From assembly GCF_036013975.1 (NCBI RefSeq), contig NZ_CP107904.1:4899001-4963000 (forward strand): a stretch of 64,000 nucleotides of DNA, given 5' to 3'. Positions 42,377-51,190 of the stretch are shown in pieces (positions within the stretch are counted from its first letter, which is position 1; every line of letters starts with the position of its first letter). This DNA is from Kitasatospora sp. NBC_00458. GTDB taxonomy: Bacteria; Actinomycetota; Actinomycetes; Streptomycetales; Streptomycetaceae. The position numbers were made by a program, and so were the translations under genes. The notes below the pieces were generated by a model. The model was not told the DNA's origin. It worked only from the letters and a program-made list of their open reading frames with translations, and searched no databases.

Positions 42377-43243
42377 GTGGCGTCGACGCACACCCCGGCA
42401 CACCCGTCCGGCCCCTCTGCCGGCACCCAGCTGCTCGACCACCCCCGCCCCGCGGCCCACCAGGGCCCGTACGGCGGCCCGGCCGACGAGACCGCCCCGG
42501 TCGCCGAGACCAACCGGCACCGGATGCCCCGTCAGACCCGCGGAACCGCTCCGCTGCTCGGCGTCACCGCCGTCGCCGCCACCCTGGGCGCCACCGGCTT
42601 CGCCTCCGCGACCCCGGCCGCCGCGCCCGCCGTCGAGACGCCGGACGAGGCCCCGGTCGCCCTCTCCGCCGACCCCGGCCTCGCCCTCGCCGCCCGGATC
42701 CAGCAGCAGGCCGACAGCCAGCGCACCGCCGCCGAGGAGACCGCCCGGGTGCAGGCCGCCCAGGAGGCCGAGGCCAAGCGCGCCGCCCAGGTCGCCCAGC
42801 AGGCGCAGGCCAAGCGCGTCGCCGAGGAGGCCGAGAAGGCCAAGCTCGCCGCCATCAACCTCCCGGTGCGCGACTACCGGCTCTCCGCCCACTACGGCCA
42901 GAGCGCCCGCTACTGGGCCCACCTGCACACCGGCCTGGACTTCGCCGCCGACACCGGCACCGCCGTCTACGCCGTCGGCCAGGGCACCATCACCTCGGCC
43001 GGCTGGGCCGGCTCCTACGGCTACCGGATCGTCGAGACCCTGCCCGACGGCACCGAGATCTGGTACTGCCACCTCTCCTCGATCATCAAGGGCTCCGGCA
43101 AGGTCGTCCCCGGCCAGCAGATCGGCAAGGTCGGCGCCACCGGCAACGTCACCGGCCCGCACCTGCACGTCGAGGTCCGTCCCGGCGGCGGCGCCCCGGT
43201 GGACCCGGAGAGCTGGTTCGAGCAGCGCGGCGTCACCCCCTGA
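42377..43243 (+). CDS. Secreted M23-family peptidoglycan endopeptidase
   Basis: A 288-residue protein with GTG start at 42377 and AAAGGAG 9 nt upstream. A long N-terminal region leads to a hydrophobic segment near residues 54-75. A coiled-coil-like Ala/Glu/Gln/Lys stretch (about 105-160) precedes the LytM/M23 domain (about 165-280) with HTGLDFAAD and PHLHVEV as zinc ligands. It cleaves peptidoglycan crosslinks outside the cell. The c-di-AMP riboswitch in its leader ties expression to turgor and cell-wall state. Confidence 0.92.
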   Translation: MASTHTPAHPSGPSAGTQLLDHPRPAAHQGPYGGPADETAPVAETNRHRMPRQTRGTAPLLGVTAVAATLGATGFASATPAAAPAVETPDEAPVALSADPGLALAARIQQQADSQRTAAEETARVQAAQEAEAKRAAQVAQQAQAKRVAEEAEKAKLAAINLPVRDYRLSAHYGQSARYWAHLHTGLDFAADTGTAVYAVGQGTITSAGWAGSYGYRIVETLPDGTEIWYCHLSSIIKGSGKVVPGQQIGKVGATGNVTGPHLHVEVRPGGGAPVDPESWFEQRGVTP

Positions 43244-43326
43244 CCACCCCTCCGGTCACCCGCTGACCGCCCTCCGGTCCCCGCCGCCGCCCCCGGCGGC
43301 GGGCGCCGGGCAGTGCACGACGCCGA

Positions 43327-43367
43327 GGAGCCCCGGCCCGGTCCACCGAGGACCGGACCGGGGCTCC
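43327..43367. terminator. Hairpin between convergent genes
   Basis: An 18-bp inverted repeat with one mismatch (arms starting GGAGCCCCGG) surrounds the loop ACCGA, between the M23 peptidase gene and the minus-strand hypothetical gene. Confidence 0.7.
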
Positions 43368-43377
43368 CGCGCACCCG

Positions 43378-44421
43378 TCACGCCCCGGGCCGCCCCGCCG
43401 CCGGCTCCTGCGGCGAAACCCCCGCCGCGTCCGCCGGCGCGTCCTCCGCCGCGTCCTCCGGCGCCGGATCGCCCCACTGCCGCTCGTCGTCCCACTGCCG
43501 CTCGTCCCACGCTTCGTCCGAGGACCCGTCCCACGCTTCGTCCGACGGCTCCTCCGGCAGCCCCGCCAGGTACGCGTCGATCTCCGCCTGCCCCGGCTCC
43601 GGCGCCAGCTCCGGGAACTCCTCCACCAGCAGCCGCGGCAGCCCCGGCACCGTCCACTCCCCGGCCAGCTCCAGCGCCGCCACGACCGCGGCCTCCTCGA
43701 ACGCCCCGTAGTCCCCGGACAGCTCCGCCGGCATCGGCCGGCCCAGCGCGTTCAGCGCCGCCAGGTTCCGGTAGCTGCGCTCCATCAGCCCCTGCTCCAG
43801 CAGCCGCCGCGCACCGTCCGTGGCCATCCCGACCGCCAGCTCCCTGGTCCCGCCGCCCCAGCCCCCGTCCTCCACCGGGTCCAGCGTGCCGTCCTCCTCC
43901 AGCGCCGCGAACGCCGCCAGCCGCTCCTCCTCCGCCAGCCCGCCGAACGCCTCCAGCCAGGACCGCACCGCCGCCTCGTCGGCGGTGTCCACCCCGGCCG
44001 CACGCAGCAGCAGCGCGTACAGCCGCGGCCAGGTCACCAGGTCGGCCCGGCGCAGCAGCCCGGCCGCCAGCTCGCCCTGCCATTCGGCCTCCGCGTGCAG
44101 CCGCTCCTGCCGCTTGGCGTTCAGCCGCTTCGCGGCCCGCTGGTGGTCGATCAGCAGCCGCACCGCGGCTCCGTACGCCAGCGGGTCCTGCCCCGGCACG
44201 GGCTGGACGTACAGGTGCAGCCGCTCGTACAGCAGGTGCTCGACCGCACCCGAGGTCAGTTCGGGCCAGCCGTCGTGCATCCTGCCCCCGCCCAGCTCCA
44301 GCAGCGCCAGCACCGCCCGCAGCGGGGCTCCCGGCACCGGCGCACGGCCCTCCGACTCCGCCCAGGAGAGCAGTTCGGCGGCCTTGGTGCGCGGGGCGAG
44401 CCGCAGGTCTTCGTCTTCCAT
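43378..44421 (-). CDS. Hypothetical acidic protein, 347 residues
   Basis: A soluble, acidic protein with no recognised domain. Helical segments rich in Leu, Ala and Glu dominate residues 10-240. The C-terminus has a repeated acidic segment (DEAWDGSSDEAWDERQWDD near residues 295-315) and a Pro/Ala/Glu tail. ATG 44421 is chosen for the start. It is divergent from the GNAT gene at 44465, with 43 bp between. Good coding bias supports it as real. Confidence 0.7.
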   Translation of the reverse strand: MEDEDLRLAPRTKAAELLSWAESEGRAPVPGAPLRAVLALLELGGGRMHDGWPELTSGAVEHLLYERLHLYVQPVPGQDPLAYGAAVRLLIDHQRAAKRLNAKRQERLHAEAEWQGELAAGLLRRADLVTWPRLYALLLRAAGVDTADEAAVRSWLEAFGGLAEEERLAAFAALEEDGTLDPVEDGGWGGGTRELAVGMATDGARRLLEQGLMERSYRNLAALNALGRPMPAELSGDYGAFEEAAVVAALELAGEWTVPGLPRLLVEEFPELAPEPGQAEIDAYLAGLPEEPSDEAWDGSSDEAWDERQWDDERQWGDPAPEDAAEDAPADAAGVSPQEPAAGRPGA

Positions 44422-44464
44422 AACTCCGAACCGTAACCGCTGGTCGCGAGTAGGGTCGGCAGGC

Positions 44465-45091
44465 ATGGTGCCCATCCGACTCACCGGCCCCCGGCTGGCC
44501 ATCCGCGAGTTCCACCACACCCCCGAGGACGTCGACGCCCTGTACGCGGTCTTCGGGGACCCGGAGGCCACCCGCTACCTCCCGTTCGAGGTGCGCGACC
44601 GCGAGGCCTGCGCCGACCAGATCGAGCAGTACCTGGAGGAGGCGGAGCGCGAGGAGCGGACGGTCTACCGGCTCGCCGTCACCGAACGCGCCGCCGCCGC
44701 AGACCCGGCCGACGCCGTCCCGGTCGGCAACGCCGCGCTCGGCCTCGGCGACCACCGCTCCGCCACGCTCGGTTACGCGCTGCGCCGCGACACCTGGGGC
44801 CGCGGCTACGCGGGCGAGATCACCGCACTGCTCTGCGGCCTCGCCTTCGGCCCGCTCGGGGTGCACCGGCTGGAGGCCCGGGTGGACGTCCGCAACGCGG
44901 CCTCCGTCCGGGTGCTGAGCAGGGCCGGGTTCCAGCTGGAGGGCCGGATCCGGCACGACCTCTGGCTGCACGGCCGCTGGCACGACTCGTACCTGTACGC
45001 GCTGCTCTCCGACGAGTGGCCCGGGGCCGGGGCCGCCACTGCAACCGGGGCCGGGGCCGGGGCCGGGTCGCCCCGACCGGAGGGGGGATAA
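44465..45091 (+). CDS. GNAT-family N-acetyltransferase (RimJ-like)
   Basis: A 208-residue protein of the RimJ/RimL-type GNAT group: LTGPRLAIREF start, GYALRRDTWGRGYAGEI acetyl-CoA motif and the VRVLSRAGFQLEGRIRHDLW segment typical of the family. The last about 20 residues are Gly/Ala-rich. Such enzymes acetylate protein N-termini or small amines; the target is unknown. Confidence 0.88.
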   Translation: MVPIRLTGPRLAIREFHHTPEDVDALYAVFGDPEATRYLPFEVRDREACADQIEQYLEEAEREERTVYRLAVTERAAAADPADAVPVGNAALGLGDHRSATLGYALRRDTWGRGYAGEITALLCGLAFGPLGVHRLEARVDVRNAASVRVLSRAGFQLEGRIRHDLWLHGRWHDSYLYALLSDEWPGAGAATATGAGAGAGSPRPEGG

Positions 45092-45206
45092 CCCCACCCC
45101 CGGTTCGCCGGGGAGCCGGATGTCCGCCCGGACGGCGTTTTGGCAGGCTGGAGCAGTCAGCAGGACACGCCGCAGGACGACCGACCCGAGGGACCGAGAC
45201 CCCGCC

Positions 45207-45956
45207 ATGAGCAGCTACAGCACGCAGCCCAGCGAGTTCGAGGCGTACGAGGCGCACGACGCGTACAAGGCGTACGACCGCCGCGACGCCGCCGCCCGCC
45301 GCACCGAGGAGCCGCCGTACGCCTGGCGCGCGCCGTTCACCGCCTACTTCTACCGCGAGCTCGGCTACACCCTGACCGGCCTGCCGGTGGCCGTCGCGGG
45401 CTTCACCCTCGCCGTCACCCTGTTCTGCCTGGGCCTCGGCACCTTCGTCACCGTCCTCGGCCTGCCGGTGCTGGCCGCGCTGACCGCCGCCGGCCGCGGC
45501 TTCGGCCGGCTGGAGCGGTCCCGGGTCCGCACCATGCTGGCCCTGGACGTGCCCGCCCCGGAGCCGGTCCGGGTCAAGCGGCCGGGCGCCTGGGGCGGCA
45601 TCACCGCCCGACTCGGGGACGCGGCCGGCTGGAAGGCCGTGCTCCACCAGGTGGTGATGTTCCCGTGGGCGATCCTCAGCCTGGTGGTGTCGACGGTCTT
45701 CATGACCGTCGGCTGGTCGCTCGCCCTCTACCCCGTCTACCACTGGGTCTTCCCGACCTTCACGGACTGGCCGGGCTACAAGCTGTTCGACTTCACCGAC
45801 AGCGACGGCGACCAGCACGTCTTCTTCGTCGAGTCGATGCCGCAGATCGCGGGCGTCTGCCTGGTCGGGCTGCTCTTCGTCTTCGTCACCCCGCAGCTGG
45901 TGCGCGGCCTGACCAACGTCAACCGGCTCGCCGCCCGGGGCCTGCTCGGCCGCTGA
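45207..45956 (+). CDS. Sensor-domain membrane protein
   Basis: A 249-residue protein with an N-terminal polar segment (AYEAHDAYKAYDRRDAAAR) and four hydrophobic segments, near residues 48-70, 70-88, 150-175 and 215-240. This matches the putative sensor domain (PF13796-type) found before histidine kinases in actinobacteria. Here it stands alone, without a kinase domain. The ATG at 45207 lacks a strong ribosome binding site. Confidence 0.8.
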   Translation: MSSYSTQPSEFEAYEAHDAYKAYDRRDAAARRTEEPPYAWRAPFTAYFYRELGYTLTGLPVAVAGFTLAVTLFCLGLGTFVTVLGLPVLAALTAAGRGFGRLERSRVRTMLALDVPAPEPVRVKRPGAWGGITARLGDAAGWKAVLHQVVMFPWAILSLVVSTVFMTVGWSLALYPVYHWVFPTFTDWPGYKLFDFTDSDGDQHVFFVESMPQIAGVCLVGLLFVFVTPQLVRGLTNVNRLAARGLLGR

Positions 45957-46103
45957 CCGGTCCGCCTGCGCCCTCCCGGTCCGCCTGTGACCTCCCCGCC
46001 CTCCTGCGACCTCTCCGCCCTCCTGACCCGACGGCCTCCCGGACCCACCGGCCCCGCCCGCCCCGGACCGCTCCGGGTGCGGGCGGGGCCGGCCCGTGTT
46101 CCG

Positions 46104-46910
46104 ATGGCCGGGATGGCCGACCGAACCGCCACCCGCCCCGCCGCCGCCCGCTCCACCGGCGGCCCGTCCGCCGCCGCCTCCGGCCCGTCCGCCCCCGGTG
46201 CGTCCGGAGCCCTGGTCACCTCCCGGCCGCTGGACGAGTACTGCGGCCTCTTCGGCCTCACCCGGGCCCGGCTCGCCGCCCTCCCCGGGCCGCTGCTGGA
46301 CTGCCCCGGCGGCGCGGCCGGCCTGGTGGCCGAGGCCCGCACGCTCGGCTGCCGGGTCATCGCCACCGACCCGGTGTACGCCCGGCCGACCGCCGAGATC
46401 ACCGCCCGGGCCCTGGCTGCCCGGTCCGCCACCGCCGCCGCGATGGCCGCCCGCCCCCGGCTCTACCCGGAGCCCCGCCACTGCCCGCCCGACCGCTACC
46501 TGCGCAGCTGGGACCGGGCCCGCCGGCTGTTCGCCGCCGACCGTGCCGCCCACCCCGAGCAGTACGTCGCCGCCGCGCTGCCCCGCCTGCCGTTCGCGGA
46601 CGGCACCTTCGCCCTCACCCTCAGCGGCTACCTGGTCTTCGCCTACCCGGAACTGTTCGGGCCGGAGTGGCAGCTCGCCGCGCTGGCCGAACTGGTCCGC
46701 GTCACCGCACCCGGCGGCGAGGTCCACGTCCACCCGCTGCACGACGGCGAGGGCCGTCGCAGCACCCGCCTCGACGCCGTCCGGTACGCGCTGGGCGAGC
46801 TCCGGATCGCCAGCGAGGTCCGGATCGTCCCGCCCTTCGCCGGTGGCCGCCACCGACGCGTACTGGTCCTCCGACGGGTCGGCAGCCCGCCCCGGAGCCA
46901 CCACCGGTAG
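46104..46910 (+). CDS. Class I SAM-dependent methyltransferase
   Basis: A 268-residue protein with a Ser/Ala/Pro-rich leader of about 35 residues. The Rossmann motif I appears degenerate as LLDCPGGAAGLVAEA, and a later VIATDPVYA (acidic loop) and LPFADGTFALTLSGYLVF (motif post I/IV region) follow. The C-terminus has GGEVHVHPL. The substrate is unknown. ATG 46104 or 46113 may be the start. Confidence 0.75.
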   Translation: MAGMADRTATRPAAARSTGGPSAAASGPSAPGASGALVTSRPLDEYCGLFGLTRARLAALPGPLLDCPGGAAGLVAEARTLGCRVIATDPVYARPTAEITARALAARSATAAAMAARPRLYPEPRHCPPDRYLRSWDRARRLFAADRAAHPEQYVAAALPRLPFADGTFALTLSGYLVFAYPELFGPEWQLAALAELVRVTAPGGEVHVHPLHDGEGRRSTRLDAVRYALGELRIASEVRIVPPFAGGRHRRVLVLRRVGSPPRSHHR

Positions 46911-47392
46911 TGGTCACCCGTGGGAGGCGGCCTCATCCCCGTCGTCCGTCGGCGGGACGCCGACCGACGCGGCCGCGGCCTCGGACACCGACCGGTTCAC
47001 CGCACCGGTCCGGGACCGGCCCGCCCACCGGGGCGGGCGCGCGCCGATGACCGCCGATGTCGCGCGACGTCCGAGCCGCCGGGCCCGGTACGAGGTGCGG
47101 CCAGCTGTCCGTCAGCTGTCCTGGCCGTCGACGGCCACCGGCTCGGTTCCCCGGGCCGGTCACCGGCCCGGCCGAGTCGGTCCGGATGTCGGCAGCGGTC
47201 GGCGGCTCGTCGCCCGCCTCCTCGACCGGACCCGTGCCGTGGGCGTCATCGGTGGCATCCGGGCGGTCGCCCACCCGCGGGCCGGGGACTCCGCCGAGGA
47301 CGGGCGCCCGGCGCGTCGGCGCCCGCCCCGATCGGGCCGACGACCGGCCGGTCCCGGCCGGAGTCCCGCTTCGCCGTCCGGCGGAGGAGGGC
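46911..47392. other. Intergenic region between convergent genes
   Basis: About 480 bp between the methyltransferase and the minus-strand membrane protein gene. Open frames in it lack third-position bias. Inverted repeats are many because of base composition; none stands out. Nothing is recognised. Confidence 0.4.
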
Positions 47393-48544
47393 CTACGGTG
47401 CCTCGGACTCCGCCCCCGACGGCTGCGCTGCGGCCGGCCGGCTCCCCGTCGGCTGGGCCTCGCCCGCCGACGGGCCGGCCTGCTGCGGGAGGAAGACCGG
47501 CGCGTCCAGGCGGGACAGTATCTTCTCCGCCAGCCAGCTCCGGTCCGACCCGTACGGGATGCCGTCCGGTGCCATCAGCCGGCCCGCCACCGCATCGCGC
47601 AGCAGCCGGACCTCCTCGGCCGGCAGCCGGGAGAGCAGCCCGCGGGCCGCCAGCAGCGCGTGGTACTGCTCGAAGCCGGAGCGCGGGCGCTCGATCGCCT
47701 CCAGCACGCTCGCCAGGTCGGCCAGCGCCGGATCGCCCTGCATCAGCGCCAGTGCCTGGATCCGCCGGCCCTCCGAGCCGTCCGCGAACAGCTCCCGCAC
47801 CCGGTCCGCCGTCAGCGCCGAACGCCGCGCCGTCGACCGGACCTCGGCGACCACGTTCTCCGGCCCGGCCGCCGGACCCGCCGGCAGCACCGACCCGGGC
47901 AGGTCGCCCGGCCGCTCCGTGCTGGTGCCGACCAGGCCCAGCTGCTGCATCGCCCGCATCCGCAGGTCGTCCGCACCGACCCGGTCGCCCTTGCGGTCCC
48001 GGTCCTGTCCGGCCAGGAAGAGGTCGATCGCCTGGTCCGCGCCGGAGAGCACCCGGGGCAGCGCCAGCCGGGTCAGCAGCCACCCGGCCAGGAAGCCCAG
48101 CAGCAGGAAGTAGAGGACCAGTGCCGCCGAGAACGGCACCGCGTCGGCGCCGCCGCCCAGTGCGGGTGCGAGCGCCGTCCCCAACTGGTGCAGCCGCTCG
48201 CCGAGCGAGCCGAGCTGGGTCAGTCCGACACCGAGCAGCACCTTGGTCAGCCAGTCGGAGACCTGCTCCAGGTTGGTGTTCGGTGCGTACGAGCCGTGTG
48301 GTTCGGCGCCGCCGGCGCCGGTGCGCACCCGGGGCACCCCGAAGAGGAAGCCCAGCGCGCCGCCGACCACGGTCGCCGCGCAGGCCACCACCAGTCCGCC
48401 GCCCAGCGCCTGCCAGGGCCGTTCGCGCCCCAGTGAGAACAGCACCAGCCCGAGCACCCCCGTGCCCAGCAGTGCCCCGGCAGCCGTCCGCTGCGCCGTC
48501 CGCATGGCCGCCGCACCGCCGGTCCGTCGCGTCGTCCCCGCCAT
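47393..48544 (-). CDS. Hypothetical membrane protein with NTNLEQVSDWLTK motif
   Basis: A 383-residue protein. Two hydrophobic helices lie near residues 25-42 and 48-68 (ending LGFLFGVPR), followed by the conserved NTNLEQVSDWLTKVLLGVGL stretch. A long hydrophobic segment lies near 140-165. The C-terminal half is cytosolic and helical with repeated Arg/Leu segments. The LFGVPR/NTNLEQ signature recurs in uncharacterised bacterial membrane proteins. The function is unknown. Confidence 0.75.
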   Translation of the reverse strand: MAGTTRRTGGAAAMRTAQRTAAGALLGTGVLGLVLFSLGRERPWQALGGGLVVACAATVVGGALGFLFGVPRVRTGAGGAEPHGSYAPNTNLEQVSDWLTKVLLGVGLTQLGSLGERLHQLGTALAPALGGGADAVPFSAALVLYFLLLGFLAGWLLTRLALPRVLSGADQAIDLFLAGQDRDRKGDRVGADDLRMRAMQQLGLVGTSTERPGDLPGSVLPAGPAAGPENVVAEVRSTARRSALTADRVRELFADGSEGRRIQALALMQGDPALADLASVLEAIERPRSGFEQYHALLAARGLLSRLPAEEVRLLRDAVAGRLMAPDGIPYGSDRSWLAEKILSRLDAPVFLPQQAGPSAGEAQPTGSRPAAAQPSGAESEAP

Positions 48545-48740
48545 CGCCCACCCCCCGTGCCCGTGCCGCTCCGCTCCGGAGTGCGCGCCGACTCTAGCGG
48601 GGGATGCCCCGGGAGCAGCCCGGGAAACGCCCCGGAAGCCGCGTCCGACGCCCGGTCAGGCTTCCGGGGGGAGGTGACTGAGCACTGCGTTCCGGGTCAC
48701 GGCGGATCGTACGGTCGTGACGTGGCCCCAGAAGCTTCCA

Positions 48741-49211
48741 TCAGCCGAGGTGCGGCGTGGTCCTGCCGTCTAGAAAGTGTCGGAGTCGAAGGCGCTGTGT
48801 GTGGTGCATCGGTAGATCACCGATGCCTTCAGGCGCGACGAACCGAAGGTCTGTGGACTCGTCGGAGATGCGCAGTTCGCCGCCCGTGATTCGGGCCGTG
48901 AAGCAGACGTTGAACTGTTGCCGAACCTCGCCATCCGAATAGGCGATGACATGCCGAGGGTCTGTGTAGGTACCGACCAGTCCCGTGATCTCCACATCGA
49001 ACCCGGTCTCCTCTCGAACCTCTCGCACCGCAGTGTCCGGAAGTGACTCGCCAAGATCCATCGCTCCGCCAGGCAGGGCATACAGCCCGTTGTCGGTACG
49101 TCGCTGGAGCAGGATGCGCCCGGCCTCGTCCGTGACAACGGCGGAAGCCGCGACCACCAGCCGGTTCGGCTTGGGCGCGTTGGGGTCGTCGTAGTACTCG
49201 GTCCGCGCCAT
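48741..49211 (-). CDS. NUDIX hydrolase
   Basis: A 156-residue protein. The Nudix box runs GGAMDLGESLPDTAVREV then REETGFD, with all catalytic glutamates present (about residues 50-72). It hydrolyses a nucleoside diphosphate linked to another group; the substrate is unknown. It starts 3 nt after the stop of the truncated regulator fragment upstream, so in the ancestor the pair was an operon. Its base composition is lower in G/C than its neighbours. Its original promoter was probably lost with the deletion at about 49450. Confidence 0.9.
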   Translation of the reverse strand: MARTEYYDDPNAPKPNRLVVAASAVVTDEAGRILLQRRTDNGLYALPGGAMDLGESLPDTAVREVREETGFDVEITGLVGTYTDPRHVIAYSDGEVRQQFNVCFTARITGGELRISDESTDLRFVAPEGIGDLPMHHTQRLRLRHFLDGRTTPHLG

Positions 49212-49214
49212 GTC

Positions 49215-49457
49215 TCAGCTCTCCTCCACTGGTTGTGATGTGCTCCACACCGCATCGAAGCTCGAAGCGTAGGTGTCGAACATCGTGCCCGCACCCGTCC
49301 GGCGGAGATGCCAGACCGGAGCACCGAAGGCGTTCACACCCCAGACGTGGGCATTCACGAGAAGCTCATCGTCTGCCCGGTACAGGCTGTTGTAGAGCGT
49401 GGTCCCATGGGTGCGGATCTCGATGCCGGGAGTGCCGATGAGCGGGCGGTAGTGCAT
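49215..49457 (-). pseudogene. 5'-truncated remnant of an XRE/DUF5919-type regulator
   Basis: About 80 residues remain: HYRPLIGTPGIEIRTHGTTL and NSLYRADDELLVNAHVWG lead to FDTYASSFDAVW. This resembles the C-terminal end of XRE-type regulators that precede NUDIX genes in streptomycetes (family recall, moderate confidence). Similarity stops abruptly near 49457, where an unrelated gene fragment on the other strand begins. An ATG at 49457 could still allow a short product. The helix-turn-helix part is missing. Confidence 0.65.
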
Positions 49458-49826
49458 CTGGCCGCGAGAAGCACCACCGCCCTGGCCCCTCCGGACACAG
49501 GCGGGTGGTTCGAGCTGTTCGTCATCGGGGCGGCCGTGCCCGGGACGTTCTGGCGGGCGGAGCGCTACGACAACGGCGCGTACACGCTGTGGCTCTACAG
49601 CCGGGACACCCGGTCGTGGGCCTCCGCCGACTACGAGCGGGACCGCACGGAGTACGAGGTGTACCAGTCCGGCCCCCGGAACCTGTGGGACGAGGTGGAG
49701 GCCGCCTGGCGCTGGTGGGACGACCACGGCCGCCCCGGCTTCGACCGGTTCGGGCTCACCGTGACCCCGGACGGCCACACGGTGTGGCTGGACAGCCCGA
49801 TGAACCCGGTTCCCGTCCGAGCCTGA
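49452..49826 (+). pseudogene. 5'-truncated remnant of an FxLD/PCMT-type methyltransferase
   Basis: The last about 120 residues of a methyltransferase-like protein: TGGWFELFVIGAAVPGTFW, ERYDNGAYTLWLYSRDTRSW and LWDEVEAAWRWWDDHGRPGF. This pattern matches the C-terminal domain of protein-isoaspartate-methyltransferase-like enzymes found with RiPP-type clusters (family recall). The catalytic SAM-binding part is absent. It begins exactly where the opposite-strand regulator fragment ends. Confidence 0.6.
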
Positions 49827-49889
49827 CCCCGAGACCGGTCCGGCCGTCACCACGTTTCCCGCGGGGCGGCCGGGCCCAGACATGCCGAA

Positions 49890-49924
49890 CCCCCGGGGCC
49901 TCGACTTGAGGGGCTCCCGGGGGG
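49890..49924 (-). terminator. Terminator-like hairpin after the small peptide gene
   Basis: CCCCCGGG and GAGG-type arms pair with a 5-nt loop (GACTT) in a stem of about 12 bp with minor interruptions. It is downstream of the 24-residue peptide gene on the minus strand and also of the methyltransferase fragment on the plus strand. Confidence 0.55.
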
Positions 49925-49962
49925 CCGACAACTTCTGCGCGTTCCCGTCCGTCGGGCTACGG

Positions 49963-50037
49963 CTAGGCCGTAACCTCGACGGAGGCGCGCCCGAGCGAGT
50001 CGAACGCGCTCACGTGCGCAGTTGCGTAGTTACTCAA
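49963..50037 (-). CDS. Possible 24-residue peptide gene
   Basis: A short frame starting at TTG 50037 and ending in TAG, encoding a peptide with core AFDSLGRASVEVTA at its C-terminus. The 14 bases AAAGGAGGTGATCC, ending 3 nt before an in-frame stop region and 10 nt before the TTG, are fully complementary to the 16S rRNA 3' end. That is far stronger than any other ribosome binding site seen here. It lies downstream of the lipoprotein gene in the same direction and is followed by a hairpin. The peptide has no cysteine, and no modifying enzyme other than the truncated methyltransferase relic is adjacent. Product and role are unknown. Confidence 0.45.
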   Translation of the reverse strand: MSNYATAHVSAFDSLGRASVEVTA

Positions 50038-50040
50038 CTC

Positions 50041-50055
50041 AGGATCACCTCCTTT
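50041..50055 (-). promoter_or_regulatory. Full-length anti-SD complement (ribosome binding site)
   Basis: AAAGGAGGTGATCC (minus strand) matches the complete complement of the bacterial 16S 3' end. The next start codon in a suitable frame is TTG at 50037; GTG inside the motif opens a frame that stops after four codons. Confidence 0.6.
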
Positions 50056-50108
50056 CAGTGTGCCGCCACGATAGGCAGCCCGACCGGAGGAGGGCAACGG
50101 ATTATTTC

Positions 50109-50870
50109 TCAGGCGGACTTGAGCTGGTCCTGCAGCTTGGCGAAGTCGATCACGTTGTCGGCCGGCGGGGCCTGGATGGTGAGCGGCTTGTCGTAGTCGG
50201 TGAAGTCCACCTGGCCGCCCTCGGTGCCGCTCTTCTTCTCGACCCGCAGCGGGTAGGACTTGCCCGTGGTGGCGACGTGGATCGTCGACTCCTCGCCCTT
50301 GCGGTCCTTCACCTTGAGGCTGAAGGCCTTCTGGCCGTTGATGGTGGCGGCCTCGCCCTTGGTGACGTCGCTCTTGCCGGAGTCGTCCGCGACGATCTTG
50401 GAGCTGAACTCCTTGAGGTTGCAGACCTCGGTGAGGTCCTTCATGTCGGAGTCCTGGAGGCCCGACAGGTAGCGGCCCTTGAACAGCTCGGCGGCCTTCT
50501 CGCCCTCCTTGCCGCCGATGGCGGTCCAGAACTGCTTGTCCGGCTTGATGTAGGACTGCTTGCCGTCGCTGATGATCTCGAACTTGCCCATCCCGGGCAT
50601 GCTCATGGAGCCGGTGCACTGGCTCTTGGTGTCGAGGGCCAGGTCGATGGTCATCTTGCCCTCGTCCATGGCGATGTCGCCGGTGATCTTCACGGAGGTG
50701 GCGGACGCCAGGGCGTCCTTGGCCGCCTTCTCGATCTCCTGGGCGCTGAGCTTCTCGGTGTCCAGCTTCGGGGTCGCCCCGGCCTTGTCCACGGTGTCTC
50801 CGCAGGCGGTGGCGCCGCCCGCCAGGAGCAGACAGACCGCGGCGGTACCGGCAAGGCGCTTCGACAGCAT
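50109..50870 (-). CDS. Putative lipoprotein, LppX/LprG-like
   Basis: A 253-residue exported protein. A signal sequence (SKRLAGTAAVCLLLAGGATAC) is shown only as its lipobox end ATAC near residue 20. The rest is a beta-rich fold with SATSVKITGDIAMDEGKMTI and repeated charged strands, resembling LppX/LprAFG lipoproteins that bind lipids in mycobacteria (fold recall). The start is ATG 50870, giving a proper signal peptide. Coding bias is strong. The lipobox is a weak match. Confidence 0.8.
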   Translation of the reverse strand: MLSKRLAGTAAVCLLLAGGATACGDTVDKAGATPKLDTEKLSAQEIEKAAKDALASATSVKITGDIAMDEGKMTIDLALDTKSQCTGSMSMPGMGKFEIISDGKQSYIKPDKQFWTAIGGKEGEKAAELFKGRYLSGLQDSDMKDLTEVCNLKEFSSKIVADDSGKSDVTKGEAATINGQKAFSLKVKDRKGEESTIHVATTGKSYPLRVEKKSGTEGGQVDFTDYDKPLTIQAPPADNVIDFAKLQDQLKSA

Positions 50871-51023
50871 GAGTGCGTTCCTAACTCGGCGCGATGGTCC
50901 GCGTCCGAACGAGTGACTTTGCACCTCAGTATGCTTTACGGCCTTTTTAGGAGATCTTGGCTATGGGGGCTGTTACAGCTTCGTGGCAGGACCGTGCCGT
51001 CGTCGAGGCCGGGGCGGAAACGG

Positions 51024-51057
51024 CGAAGGCCCGGAGGACGAATCCTCCGGGCCTTCG
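51024..51057 (-). terminator. Hairpin after the initiator tRNA gene
   Basis: A perfect 15-bp stem (arm CGAAGGCCCGGAGGA) closed by a CGAA tetraloop lies 10 nt downstream of the tRNA on the minus strand, followed by GCCGTTTCC. Confidence 0.75.
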
Positions 51058-51066
51058 GCTACTGAG

Positions 51067-51140
51067 TAGCGGGGACAGGATTTGAACCTGCGACCTCTGG
51101 GTTATGAGCCCAGCGAGCTACCGAGCTGCTCCACCCCGCG
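51067..51140 (-). tRNA. Initiator tRNA-fMet (anticodon CAU)
   Basis: A 74-nt cloverleaf. It has the initiator features: the first acceptor pair is mismatched (C1 opposite U72), and three G-C pairs (GGG/CCC) flank the anticodon loop CTCATAA. D and T arms are regular, and the T loop is TTCAAAT. CCA is not encoded. Confidence 0.95.
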
Positions 51141-51190
51141 TCGGTAAACACAACCATACGGGGAAGTCGCCCCCATGGGAAATCGGTTCC

